Positions 1 to 5,443 of a stretch of 5,443 bases of DNA are shown piece by piece. The translations under genes were made by a program, and so were the position numbers. This stretch comes from CAZLLV01 sp964560325 (GTDB taxonomy: Bacteria > Acidobacteriota > Thermoanaerobaculia > Multivoradales > DATKCC01). Location: positions 1-5,443 of the forward strand of contig CAZLLV010000493.1 in NCBI GenBank assembly GCA_964560325.1, read 5' to 3'. The notes beneath the pieces were generated by a model. That model was not told where the DNA came from and did not search any database. It saw only the letters and a program-made list of their open reading frames with translations. Numbering within the stretch: the first letter of the stretch is position 1; the number at the start of each line of letters is the position of its first letter.

Positions 1-1
1 G

Positions 2-286
2 GCGGGGCCGGCGCTGTCGAGCTGGGCACCGCTCGACGAGCGAAACGTGGGGGTGTTTTCGACCCTCGATTACCTGGCGACGAACTGGTTGCTGCCGGTG
101 GGCGGGTTCTTGACGGCGCTCTTCGCGGGGTGGTTCCTGTCGGAGCGGGTGACGCGGGACGAGCTGGAGACGGGGGGCGGGCCGTTCCGGCTGTTCTGGC
201 TCTGGCGGTTCTTGCTGCGGGTGGTCTGTCCGGTGGCGATCGGGTGGATTCTGGTGGCCGTCGTGCAGGGGAAGGCGTTCAACTAG
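2..286 (+). CDS. Sodium-dependent (NSS/SNF family) transporter, C-terminal fragment
   Basis: The reading frame is open from the left edge to a TAG at 284-286, giving 94 residues. The gene begins outside the window. The fragment shows two hydrophobic segments: residues about 28-46, with a TNWLLPVGG motif followed by LFAGWFL, and residues about 64-88 (FWLWRFLLRVVCPVAIGW). This resembles the last two membrane helices of bacterial neurotransmitter:sodium symporter family proteins, where an LDYL(T/A)xNxLLPxGG-type stretch opens the penultimate helix. Members of the family import amino acids or related amines across the inner membrane using the sodium gradient; the substrate cannot be told from this piece. 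The short tail GKAFN ends the protein. A GTG at 47 and nearby codons look like internal residues, because the homologous-looking sequence continues upstream (SSWAPLDERN). A strong terminator follows. Family assignment is by motif recognition and is fairly secure; the exact transporter is unknown. Confidence 0.8.
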   Translation, partial: AGPALSSWAPLDERNVGVFSTLDYLATNWLLPVGGFLTALFAGWFLSERVTRDELETGGGPFRLFWLWRFLLRVVCPVAIGWILVAVVQGKAFN

Positions 287-290
287 GCGG

Positions 291-300
291 GAGTGCACTC
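291..300. repeat. Perfect 10-bp palindrome GAGTGCACTC
   Basis: GAGTGCACTC is its own reverse complement. It lies 4 bp after the transporter stop codon and just before the terminator stem. It has no loop, so it is not a hairpin terminator. It could be a dimeric protein-binding site or chance. Confidence 0.3.
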
Positions 301-304
301 AGCC

Positions 305-332
305 GGGTCGCGGCCCGCCGCGACCCTTTCGT
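305..332 (+). terminator. Rho-independent terminator of the transporter gene
   Basis: A perfect 9-bp GC-rich stem (GGGTCGCGG at 305-313 and CCGCGACCC at 318-326) closes a 4-nt loop CCCG and is followed on the + strand by TTTCGTT. It starts 18 bp after the transporter stop. The same stem lies 25 bp beyond the stop of the converging aminopeptidase gene. On the minus strand no T-rich tract follows it, so it may only weakly terminate leftward transcription. The position between two convergent genes fits termination well. Confidence 0.8.
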
Positions 333-350
333 TCGGTGGTGCGGTGGCGC

Positions 351-1526
351 CTAGACGTACTGGCCGTCACGCATCAGCGGGTGGCGGGTGCCAATCGGGC
401 CGATCAGGTCGACTTCCGGGACTTCGATCTTCGGCTGGAGGGAGGGAAGGTAGATGTGGTCGAGGTGGAGGACTTCGCGGGGGTCGTGGAAGTCGGCGGG
501 GCCGACGGCGCCGCCGAAGTGGTCGCTGCGGCCGAAGGCGATGTGGAGGCCGAGCTTCTCGTCGAGGAGGGTGGAGCCGATCGGCTCGACGCCCATCTCG
601 GCCAGCACTCCGAGGCCGAGCTCGGCGAGGTTGCCGCGGGCGGGCTCGCGGCGTAGGCGCTCGGCTTCGCGGTCGGAGGCGGGGCCGTCGGAGACGATCT
701 CGACCGCGCGGTTGCCCTCGATCCGGTGGAGCACCACTTCGCTGCCGGTCTCCGTGCCCAGCTCGACCGGCATCACTCCCGCCGACTGGCTCGGCGCCTC
801 GTCCCTCTCGCCTTCGTAGGGAACGATGTAGGCCTCGCCCGAGGGGAGGTTGCCGGCGGTGCCCGGCTCGCGCAGCAGGGCGCTCGAGGCGTGGGCGGTG
901 CGGAAGCGGAGGTCGAGGCGGAGCCGGTGCTCGGCCGAGCCTCCGGAGGCGCCCGGTACCCGAAAGACGACCTCCGCCCCCTCCGCCTCGTCGAGCCGCG
1001 CCGCGATCCGCCGCACGCGCCGGTCGACCTCCTCGAGGTCGAGCCGGAGCGCCGGCACCATGGCGGGCGAGAAGCCGGGCAGGGTCGCCGCCCGGAAGCC
1101 GTGCCGCCGCGCCGCCACCTTGAGCGGCGCCGTCGCCGACAGCTCGGTCGGCGCCATCAGGATCGAGTGCTCGGCGAAGACACGCTCCGTCGGCACCGAG
1201 GCGGCCGGATCGAGCGCGGAAGCGCCCGCCGGCACCGCGGCTCCGGCCGGCACCTCCCACATCGCCTCCGGCAGGTCGGCGTTGTTGCTCCCGACGTTCG
1301 GATAGACGAAGCACCGCACCGAAAGCCCCAGGCCGGGCGCCCCCGCCAACAGGTCCCGCCACCGCCCGGCCGTCTCCCGCCGCACCCGCCACGCCGCCCG
1401 GTCCGGCAACCCCTCGTCCGGCAGATCGACCAGCAACGCCATCGCCCGGTCCTCCGGCCCCGGCGCAAACACCCGCCCGATCAGCTCCACCAGCTCCGCC
1501 GCCGTCAGCTCGTTCTCTTCATCCAT
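351..1526 (-). CDS. M29-like metallo-aminopeptidase (leucyl aminopeptidase-like)
   Basis: The product is 391 residues, slightly shorter than the roughly 410 usual for M29 (AmpS/PepS/aminopeptidase T) enzymes. These are cytoplasmic two-metal exopeptidases that remove N-terminal amino acids. Signature stretches appear in the correct order: NLPSGEAYIVP with Glu231; LAELGLG with Glu302; LLDEKLGLHIAFG with His328; and HLDHIY with His354 and Asp356. These match the family's five metal ligands (E, E, H, H, D), with spacings of 71, 26, 26 and 2 residues against about 66, 29, 31 and 2 in characterised members. The catalytic Tyr usually seven residues after the first His is not visible; Asp335-His336 occupies that place. 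No signal peptide or membrane segment is seen. The ATG at 1526 is the first good start; no close Shine-Dalgarno is visible, only a G-rich run about 20 nt upstream. The gene lies 59 bp downstream of dnaE2 on the same strand with no terminator between. Family confidence is good; substrate and activity are uncertain. Confidence 0.8.
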   Translation of the reverse strand: MDEENELTAAELVELIGRVFAPGPEDRAMALLVDLPDEGLPDRAAWRVRRETAGRWRDLLAGAPGLGLSVRCFVYPNVGSNNADLPEAMWEVPAGAAVPAGASALDPAASVPTERVFAEHSILMAPTELSATAPLKVAARRHGFRAATLPGFSPAMVPALRLDLEEVDRRVRRIAARLDEAEGAEVVFRVPGASGGSAEHRLRLDLRFRTAHASSALLREPGTAGNLPSGEAYIVPYEGERDEAPSQSAGVMPVELGTETGSEVVLHRIEGNRAVEIVSDGPASDREAERLRREPARGNLAELGLGVLAEMGVEPIGSTLLDEKLGLHIAFGRSDHFGGAVGPADFHDPREVLHLDHIYLPSLQPKIEVPEVDLIGPIGTRHPLMRDGQYV

Positions 1527-1585
1527 GAGAACCGCGATCTTACCGGCACCCCCCTCAGCTCCGCCCCACCCCTCGCGCCACCGAC

Positions 1586-4500
1586 TCACCGGAAATCGTG
1601 ACTCTCGCCCGCCTTCACCTGCGGCAGCGGCCAGAATCGCTCCGCCTTCAGCGACACCGACCCGTCCCGGCGCTCCACGACCCCCTCGATCACCAGCCCC
1701 GGCGAGCCCGCCACCAGCGCCCGGTGCTCCCGGAAGAGGTCGGGCGAGACCATCGCTTGGAGCATCCCCGTCTCGTCCTCGAGCGTCATGAAGAGGATCC
1801 CCTTCGCCGTCCCCGGCCGCTGGCGCACCACCACCGCCCCCGCCATCTTCACCCGGGTGCCCGGGGCGAGGCGGGCGACGTCGGCGGTACGCACGACCCC
1901 CGAACGCTTCAGCCGCGCCCGCAGGTGGGCCATCGGGTGCACGCCTGGGGTGAGCGCCGCGCCCCGGAAATCGGCGATCGTCTCCTCGAACGGCGTCATC
2001 TCGGGAAGCGGCGAGGCGGCCTCGTCCGGCTCGTCCTCGAAGAGCGGCCCGGCCGGCTTCGCGACCCGTGCCGCCTGCCAGAGCGCCGCGCGGCGGGTGA
2101 GCCCGAGGCTCGCCAGGGCGCCGACCGAGGAGAGGGCGGAGAGCTCGTCCTCGCGCAGGCCGGCGCGGCGGGAGAGGTCCTCCGGCGAAGCGTACGGGCC
2201 GCCGGAGCGCCGCTCGGTCTCGATCGCCTGGCCGTGGGCGGTCGAGAGCCCCCGGACGAAGCGCAGCCCGAGCCGGCAGGAGGCGTCCTCCCAGGTGCAC
2301 TTCCAGCCCGAGCGGTTCACGTCGATCGGCAGCACCCCGACCCCGTGGCGCTTGGCGTCCTGGATCAGGGTCGCGGGGTGGTAGAAGCCCATCGGCCACG
2401 CGTCGAGCAGCGCGATCAGAAACGCCGTCGGGTGGTGGGCCTTCAAGTACGCGCTGGCGTAGGCGATCAGCGCGAAGCTCGCGGCGTGCGACTCGGGAAA
2501 GCCGTAGAGGGCGAAGGAGGTGATGCCCTGGAGGATCTCTTCCTGCGCCTTGCCGACGATCCCGCGCTCGGTCATCCCGTCGCGCAGCCGCCGCTCGATC
2601 TTCCGCATCGCGTCGATCGAGCGCTTGAAGCCCATCGCCCGGCGCAGCTCCTCGGCCTCGCCGCCGGTGAAGCCGGCCGCCACCATGGCGATCTTCAGGA
2701 TCTGCTCCTGGAAGATCGGTACCCCGAGGGTGCGCTCGAGCACCGGGCGGAGCGACGGGTGGGGGTAGGTCACCTCCTCGCGCCCCTGGCGGCGCTCGAA
2801 GTAGGGGTTCGCGAGGTTGCCCGCGATCGGCCCCGGCCGGATGATCGCCACCTGGATCACCAGGTCGTAGAAGCGCTCCGGCCGGTTCCGGGGGAGCGAG
2901 GCCATCTGCGCCCGGCTCTCGACCTGGAAGACGCCGACCGTGTCCGCCGCCCGCAGCATCCGGTAGGTCTTCGGGTCGTCGGGCGGCAGGTGGGCGAGGT
3001 CGAGGTGCACACCCTCTTCGCGGATCACCAGCGGCACCGCCTCCTCGAGGGCGTTCAGCATGCCGAGGCCGAGGAGGTCGACCTTCACGATCCCTAGGTC
3101 GGCGCAGTCCTCCTTGTCCCACTGGATCACCACCCGCCCCTCCATGGCGGCCGGCTCGAGCGGCACCACCTCGTCGAGCCGCCCGGCGGCGACCACCATG
3201 CCGCCCGAGTGCTGCCCGAGGTGGCGAGGGGTGTGCTGGATCGTCTGCCAGAGGTCGGTGAAGAGCTTCGCCCGCCGCTCCGAAGGGTCGAGCCCGGCGC
3301 GCTCGAGCCCCTCTTCCATCGAGCGCGGGTCGCCCCGGCGCACGTCGCCGCTCCAGGTGCCGAACGCCTTCGACAGCCGGCCGACCTGCTCGGCCGAGAA
3401 ACCGAGCGCCTTGCCCACCTCGCGGGCGGCCGAGCGGTCGCGGTAGGTGATGACGTTGGCGGTCATCGCCGCGCCGTGCGGGCCGTAGCGGCGGTAGACG
3501 TACTGGATCACTCTCTCGCGCGGGGCGCCCGACGGCAGGTCGAGGTCGATGTCCGGCCACTCGCCCCGCTCCTCCGACAGGAAGCGCTCGAAGAGCAGGT
3601 CCATCTTCACCGGGTCGACGGCGGTGATCGAGAGGGCGTAGCAGACCGCGCTGTTGGCGGCCGAGCCGCGCCCCTGGGCGAGGATCCGCTCTTTCTTGCA
3701 GAAGCGCACCAGGTCCCAGACGATCAGGAAGTAGCCGGCGAGCTCGAGCTTCTCGATCAGCGCCAGCTCCTTCTCGATCTGCGCCTGCGCCTTGCCCGTG
3801 AGCGGCCGGAAACGGGCGCGGGCGCCGTTCCAGGTCAGGTGGCGCAGGTAGGAGTCGGGTGTCTCGTCCGGGGGCAGCGGGTAGTCGGGGAAGCGGTAGC
3901 CGAGGTCTTCGAGGGTGAAGTCGAGCCGCTCGGCGAGGTCGGCGGTGTTCTCGAGCGCCTCCGGCAGGTCGGGGAAGAGCGCCGCCATCTCGCGCGGCGA
4001 CTTGAGGTGCCGTTCGCGCTCGCGGGCGAGCCGGCTGCCGGCGGCGTCGAGCGTGGTGCCGTGGCGGATGACGGTCAGCACGTCCTGGAGCGGCTTGCCG
4101 CCGCGCCGGGCGTAGCGCACGCCGTTGGTCGCCACCACCGGCAGGCGGAAGCGGCGGGCGAGGTCGAGGAGCGCCCGGTTCCGGTGCTCCTCGGCGCGCA
4201 GGCGGTGGCGCTGGAGCTCGACGTGGAGGCGGCCGGGGAAGAGCCCGGCGAGGCGGTCGAGGTGGTGCCGCGCCCGCGCGAGCGGGTCGGCCGCGTCGAG
4301 CCCGGGCGCGCCGCGGCCCTTGAGCTCCCGCGCGAGCGGCCCCTCGTCGCCGCCGGTCAGGCAGTGGAGCCCCGCAGCGTGGGCTTCCACCTCTTCCCAG
4401 GTGGCGCGGGCCCGGCCCTTCGGCTTGCCCCTCGCGGCGCCGGTGAGGAGGCGGCAGAGGTTGCGGTAGCCGGTGCGGGACTCGGCCAGCAATGTCAGCC

Positions 4501-4882
4501 GCGTTTCGTCGTCCGTTCCGACGGATCTCCCCCCCTCACCCCGTCCCTCTACATGCACCTCGCCCCGCAGGGCTCGGTGGGAAGCCGGGGGGGAGAGGGC
4601 GCCCCCACCCGAACCTCTTTCTCCCCTCTCTGTCCTCGATCTCTCCTGCTCCGTCTCGGGTGTGTCGTCCACGACGACTTCCGCGCCGACCAGGGCGCGC
4701 AGGCCGGTCTTCTTCGCGGCCCCGAAGAAGCGGGGGGCGCCGTAGACTCCGTTGCGGTCGGCGAGCGCCACCGCCGGGAGATCGAGCTCGGCCGCCCGCT
4801 CCACGAGCTCCTCGGGCGCGGAGGCGCCGCGCAGGAAGGAGAAGGCGGAGGCGGCTCGAAGCTCGGCGTAGCGGATCGGCAT
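1586..4882 (-). CDS. dnaE2: Error-prone DNA polymerase III alpha subunit DnaE2 (ImuC)
   Basis: This 1098-residue C-family polymerase copies across damaged DNA, usually as the mutagenic partner of ImuA/ImuB in the SOS response. Domains in order: N-terminal PHP (about 1-270, opening YAELRAASAFSFLRGAS); palm and fingers with AQGRGSAANS (402-411), PDIDLD carrying catalytic Asp444 and Asp446, and KVDLLGLGML carrying the third Asp602; a helix-hairpin-helix region (about 905-935); a GPLFEDE stretch (about 945) that may contact the sliding clamp; and an OB fold (from about 1008) with VVVRQRPGTAKG and LEDETG. The VRQRPG stretch and the SHDFR C-terminus are DnaE2 hallmarks and argue against replicative DnaE1. 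The usual PHP metal-binding histidines are replaced (Arg9, Arg43, Gly254, Arg256), so no proofreading is expected. Residues 74-125 are an in-frame insertion of foreign-looking sequence; without it the protein is 1046 residues, normal for the family. The ATG at 4882 gives the canonical N-terminus and has only a weak GGGG ahead of it. No imuA or imuB lies alongside. Confidence 0.95.
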   Translation of the reverse strand: MPIRYAELRAASAFSFLRGASAPEELVERAAELDLPAVALADRNGVYGAPRFFGAAKKTGLRALVGAEVVVDDTPETEQERSRTERGERGSGGGALSPPASHRALRGEVHVEGRGEGGRSVGTDDETRLTLLAESRTGYRNLCRLLTGAARGKPKGRARATWEEVEAHAAGLHCLTGGDEGPLARELKGRGAPGLDAADPLARARHHLDRLAGLFPGRLHVELQRHRLRAEEHRNRALLDLARRFRLPVVATNGVRYARRGGKPLQDVLTVIRHGTTLDAAGSRLARERERHLKSPREMAALFPDLPEALENTADLAERLDFTLEDLGYRFPDYPLPPDETPDSYLRHLTWNGARARFRPLTGKAQAQIEKELALIEKLELAGYFLIVWDLVRFCKKERILAQGRGSAANSAVCYALSITAVDPVKMDLLFERFLSEERGEWPDIDLDLPSGAPRERVIQYVYRRYGPHGAAMTANVITYRDRSAAREVGKALGFSAEQVGRLSKAFGTWSGDVRRGDPRSMEEGLERAGLDPSERRAKLFTDLWQTIQHTPRHLGQHSGGMVVAAGRLDEVVPLEPAAMEGRVVIQWDKEDCADLGIVKVDLLGLGMLNALEEAVPLVIREEGVHLDLAHLPPDDPKTYRMLRAADTVGVFQVESRAQMASLPRNRPERFYDLVIQVAIIRPGPIAGNLANPYFERRQGREEVTYPHPSLRPVLERTLGVPIFQEQILKIAMVAAGFTGGEAEELRRAMGFKRSIDAMRKIERRLRDGMTERGIVGKAQEEILQGITSFALYGFPESHAASFALIAYASAYLKAHHPTAFLIALLDAWPMGFYHPATLIQDAKRHGVGVLPIDVNRSGWKCTWEDASCRLGLRFVRGLSTAHGQAIETERRSGGPYASPEDLSRRAGLREDELSALSSVGALASLGLTRRAALWQAARVAKPAGPLFEDEPDEAASPLPEMTPFEETIADFRGAALTPGVHPMAHLRARLKRSGVVRTADVARLAPGTRVKMAGAVVVRQRPGTAKGILFMTLEDETGMLQAMVSPDLFREHRALVAGSPGLVIEGVVERRDGSVSLKAERFWPLPQVKAGESHDFR
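4508..4670. mobile_element. In-frame palindromic/MITE-like insertion within dnaE2
   Basis: GTCGTCC occurs at 4508-4514 and again at 4664-4670, exactly 156 bp (52 codons) apart. The sequence between them has no counterpart in ordinary DnaE2. Excising one unit joins GAEVVVDD directly to ETRLTLLAES, the expected family sequence. The insert contains nested imperfect inverted repeats: CCCTCT 4545-4550 with AGAGGG 4594-4599, CCCC 4563-4566 with GGGG 4587-4590, and GGCT 4571-4574 with AGCC 4583-4586. It also has an 18-nt pure pyrimidine run (4614-4631). On the coding strand it uses AGA, AGG, ACA, GGA, CAT and GTA codons, which the surrounding gene largely avoids. The encoded peptide (residues 74-125) is rich in Arg, Glu and Gly and is probably disordered. 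C-rich elements with CCCTCACCCC-like and GGGAGAGGG-like arms recur between genes in many GC-rich genomes. The insertion itself is well supported; the element class and whether the 7-bp repeat is a target-site duplication are inference. Confidence 0.65.
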
Positions 4883-4920
4883 CGCGGCCCCAGTGTATAG
4901 CGTAAAAAGAGCGTAATCAA
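4883..4920 (-). promoter_or_regulatory. Candidate dnaE2 promoter with very short or no leader
   Basis: On the minus strand TTGATT (4920-4915) and TACACT (4897-4892) are separated by 17 nt. Each matches four of six consensus bases for a housekeeping sigma factor. This is the only A+T-rich patch in the window. Only 9 nt separate the -10-like element from the dnaE2 ATG, so the transcript would be leaderless or nearly so, which agrees with the weak Shine-Dalgarno. An alternative -10, TATACA (4899-4894), would leave a short 15-nt spacer. Prediction from sequence only. Confidence 0.45.
4899..4916. promoter_or_regulatory. Direct repeat of AGCGTAA/TTACGCT, candidate operator for dnaE2
   Basis: AGCGTAA occurs at 4899-4905 and 4910-4916 (TTACGCT when read in the dnaE2 direction). 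The period is 11 bp, about one helical turn, and the pair overlaps the spacer of the predicted dnaE2 promoter. A protein bound here would block RNA polymerase. dnaE2 genes are commonly under LexA control, and alphaproteobacterial LexA boxes are also direct repeats with an 11-bp period (GTTC-N7-GTTC). The bases here differ from every LexA box I know, so the regulator is unidentified. Confidence 0.4.
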
Positions 4921-4923
4921 GGT

Positions 4924-4992
4924 GCGGCCTCGATCCGCCCATTCGAGATGAGTCGCGGTGAGGCCGCCGTGAGCGGGCGCTGAGCCCCGCTC
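4924..4992 (+). other. Two inverted repeats in the divergent intergenic region or VWA leader
   Basis: GCGGCCTC (4924-4931) pairs perfectly with GAGGCCGC (4960-4967) around a 28-nt loop. GAGCGGG (4971-4977) pairs with CCCGCTC (4986-4992) around an 8-nt loop. Neither is followed by a T tract, so they are not terminators. If the rightward gene is transcribed from upstream of here, both would fold in its 5' leader, about 40 nt before its ribosome binding site. In GC-rich DNA, stems this short can arise by chance. No convincing rightward promoter was found. Confidence 0.3.
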
Positions 4993-5032
4993 CGCCGAAG
5001 CGCGCGTATGGCATCATGGAGAGGTGATGAAC

Positions 5033-5037
5033 GGAGG
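5033..5037 (+). promoter_or_regulatory. Shine-Dalgarno site GGAGG for the VWA protein gene
   Basis: GGAGG ends 6 nt before the ATG at 5044, an ideal spacing. This fixes the start codon and contrasts with the weak sites before dnaE2 and the aminopeptidase gene. Confidence 0.8.
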
Positions 5038-5043
5038 TTTCCC

Positions 5044-5443
5044 ATGAAGCGTCGTTCCCACCCCCCGTTGCTCCCCTTCCTCTTCACCCTCCTCGGTCTC
5101 GCGGGAGCGACAGCGGTGCCTGCCCAGGCTCCGGACGCCCCGCCGGCGGAGACCGTCGACCGCACCTTCACCGGCGAGACGACGGTCACCGTGGTCGAGG
5201 TGCCGGTGCGGGTGCTCGCGGACGGCGAGCCGGTGATCGGCCTCGACGCGGACGACTTCCGGGTCTTCGACGGGGGCGACGAGCGGCAGGTGCTCTCGGT
5301 CGAGCGGGTCGACCTGCGCGCGTCGAGCGCCGGCGCGGGGGCGGCGGCCGCCCCGTCGCCCGCCGCCCGCCGGCACTTCCTGCTGCTCTTCGACATGGCG
5401 TTCACCGACGCTCCGTACCTGCGGGAGGCGGTCGAGGCGGGGC
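5044..5443 (+). CDS. Secreted VWA-domain protein, VWFA-related acidobacterial type (N-terminal part)
   Basis: The frame is open from ATG 5044 to the right edge, giving 133 residues; the gene continues beyond. The N-terminus is a signal peptide: the basic start MKRRSHPP, a hydrophobic core LLPFLFTLLGLAGATA, and a likely cleavage after VPAQA (about residue 29). The mature part has a beta-rich segment, TVTVVEVPVRVLADGEPV, followed by IGLDADDFRVFDGGDERQVL. This resembles the 'V.V.V.D..G.PV.GL...DF.V.EDG..Q' pattern that precedes the von Willebrand A domain in the family abundant in Acidobacteriota. The A domain then begins at RRHFLLLFDMAFTD. Its metal-binding motif, normally DxSxS, reads D117-M-A119-F-T121, so the first Ser is Ala and the second is Thr. 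Such proteins are thought to be exported and to mediate adhesion or protein contacts; the role here is unknown. The gene is divergent from dnaE2 and there is no sign of a functional link. Confidence 0.75.
   Translation, partial: MKRRSHPPLLPFLFTLLGLAGATAVPAQAPDAPPAETVDRTFTGETTVTVVEVPVRVLADGEPVIGLDADDFRVFDGGDERQVLSVERVDLRASSAGAGAAAAPSPAARRHFLLLFDMAFTDAPYLREAVEAG

Noticed and set aside
1527..1585. Terminator or separate promoter between dnaE2 and the aminopeptidase gene
   Set aside because: The 59-bp gap has G-rich runs but no stable stem with a T tract and no recognisable -35/-10 pair.
1527..3560. Minus-strand frame continuous with the aminopeptidase and running deep into dnaE2, which might suggest a giant fusion protein
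   Set aside because: Upstream of 1526 it encodes Arg/Gly/Pro-rich shadow sequence out of frame with dnaE2. The peptidase homology begins right after the ATG at 1526, and dnaE2 ends with its normal SHDFR terminus.
1598..4900. Long + strand open frames opposite dnaE2 (for example 1598-3097 and 3209-4900)
   Set aside because: Stop codons are rare in such GC-rich DNA. These frames mirror a clearly recognisable polymerase, encode low-complexity Arg/Ala/Gly/Glu-rich sequence and match no family I know.
4883..5017. An earlier in-frame dnaE2 start at 5017 adding 45 residues
   Set aside because: The canonical DnaE2 N-terminus begins at MPIRYAEL (4882). The extra residues look like untranslated DNA and cover the only promoter-like A+T-rich patch.
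4883..5043. Canonical LexA box upstream of dnaE2
   Set aside because: No CTGT-N8-ACAG, GAAC-N4-GTTC or GTTC-N7-GTTC pattern is visible; only the unrelated TTACGCT direct repeat is present.
1..5443. tRNA, rRNA, CRISPR array or transposase gene
   Set aside because: No cloverleaf-like sequence, regularly spaced repeats or transposase motifs were seen. The one mobile-like segment, inside dnaE2, encodes no transposase.

Overview
The window is very GC-rich, and almost all of it is coding. It contains two complete genes and two partial ones. The best clue to the host is the right-edge gene, a secreted protein whose N-terminal part resembles the VWFA-related family that is common in Acidobacteriota. 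Together with the base composition, this suggests an acidobacterium, perhaps of the Thermoanaerobaculia type. That is an inference; there is no rRNA or other phylogenetic marker here.

Layout from left to right. Bases 2-286 (+) hold the C-terminal end of a neurotransmitter:sodium symporter (NSS/SNF) family transporter. A strong stem-loop terminator follows at 305-332. A convergent leftward block comes next: an M29-like metallo-aminopeptidase (1526 down to 351), preceded by dnaE2, the error-prone DNA polymerase III alpha subunit (4882 down to 1586). The 59-bp gap between them shows no terminator, so they may be co-transcribed. A 161-bp divergent intergenic region (4883-5043) carries the only A+T-rich patch in the window. 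It has a plausible leftward promoter almost touching the dnaE2 start codon, a direct repeat of TTACGCT with an 11-bp period inside that promoter, and two stem-loops in the presumed leader of the rightward gene. From 5044 (+) a signal-peptide-bearing VWA-like protein runs off the right edge.

The genes do not form an obvious pathway. DnaE2 normally serves damage-induced mutagenic translesion synthesis with ImuA and ImuB. Neither partner is adjacent here, so this dnaE2 is an orphan, paired only with a peptidase gene.

The most striking feature is inside dnaE2. A 156-bp (52-codon) in-frame insertion sits in the N-terminal PHP domain and is flanked by a 7-bp direct repeat (GTCGTCC on +, at 4508-4514 and 4664-4670). 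Its codon use is atypical and it contains imperfect inverted repeats. Removing exactly one repeat unit restores a continuous DnaE2 sequence of normal length. This looks like a small palindromic or MITE-like repetitive element that became part of the protein.
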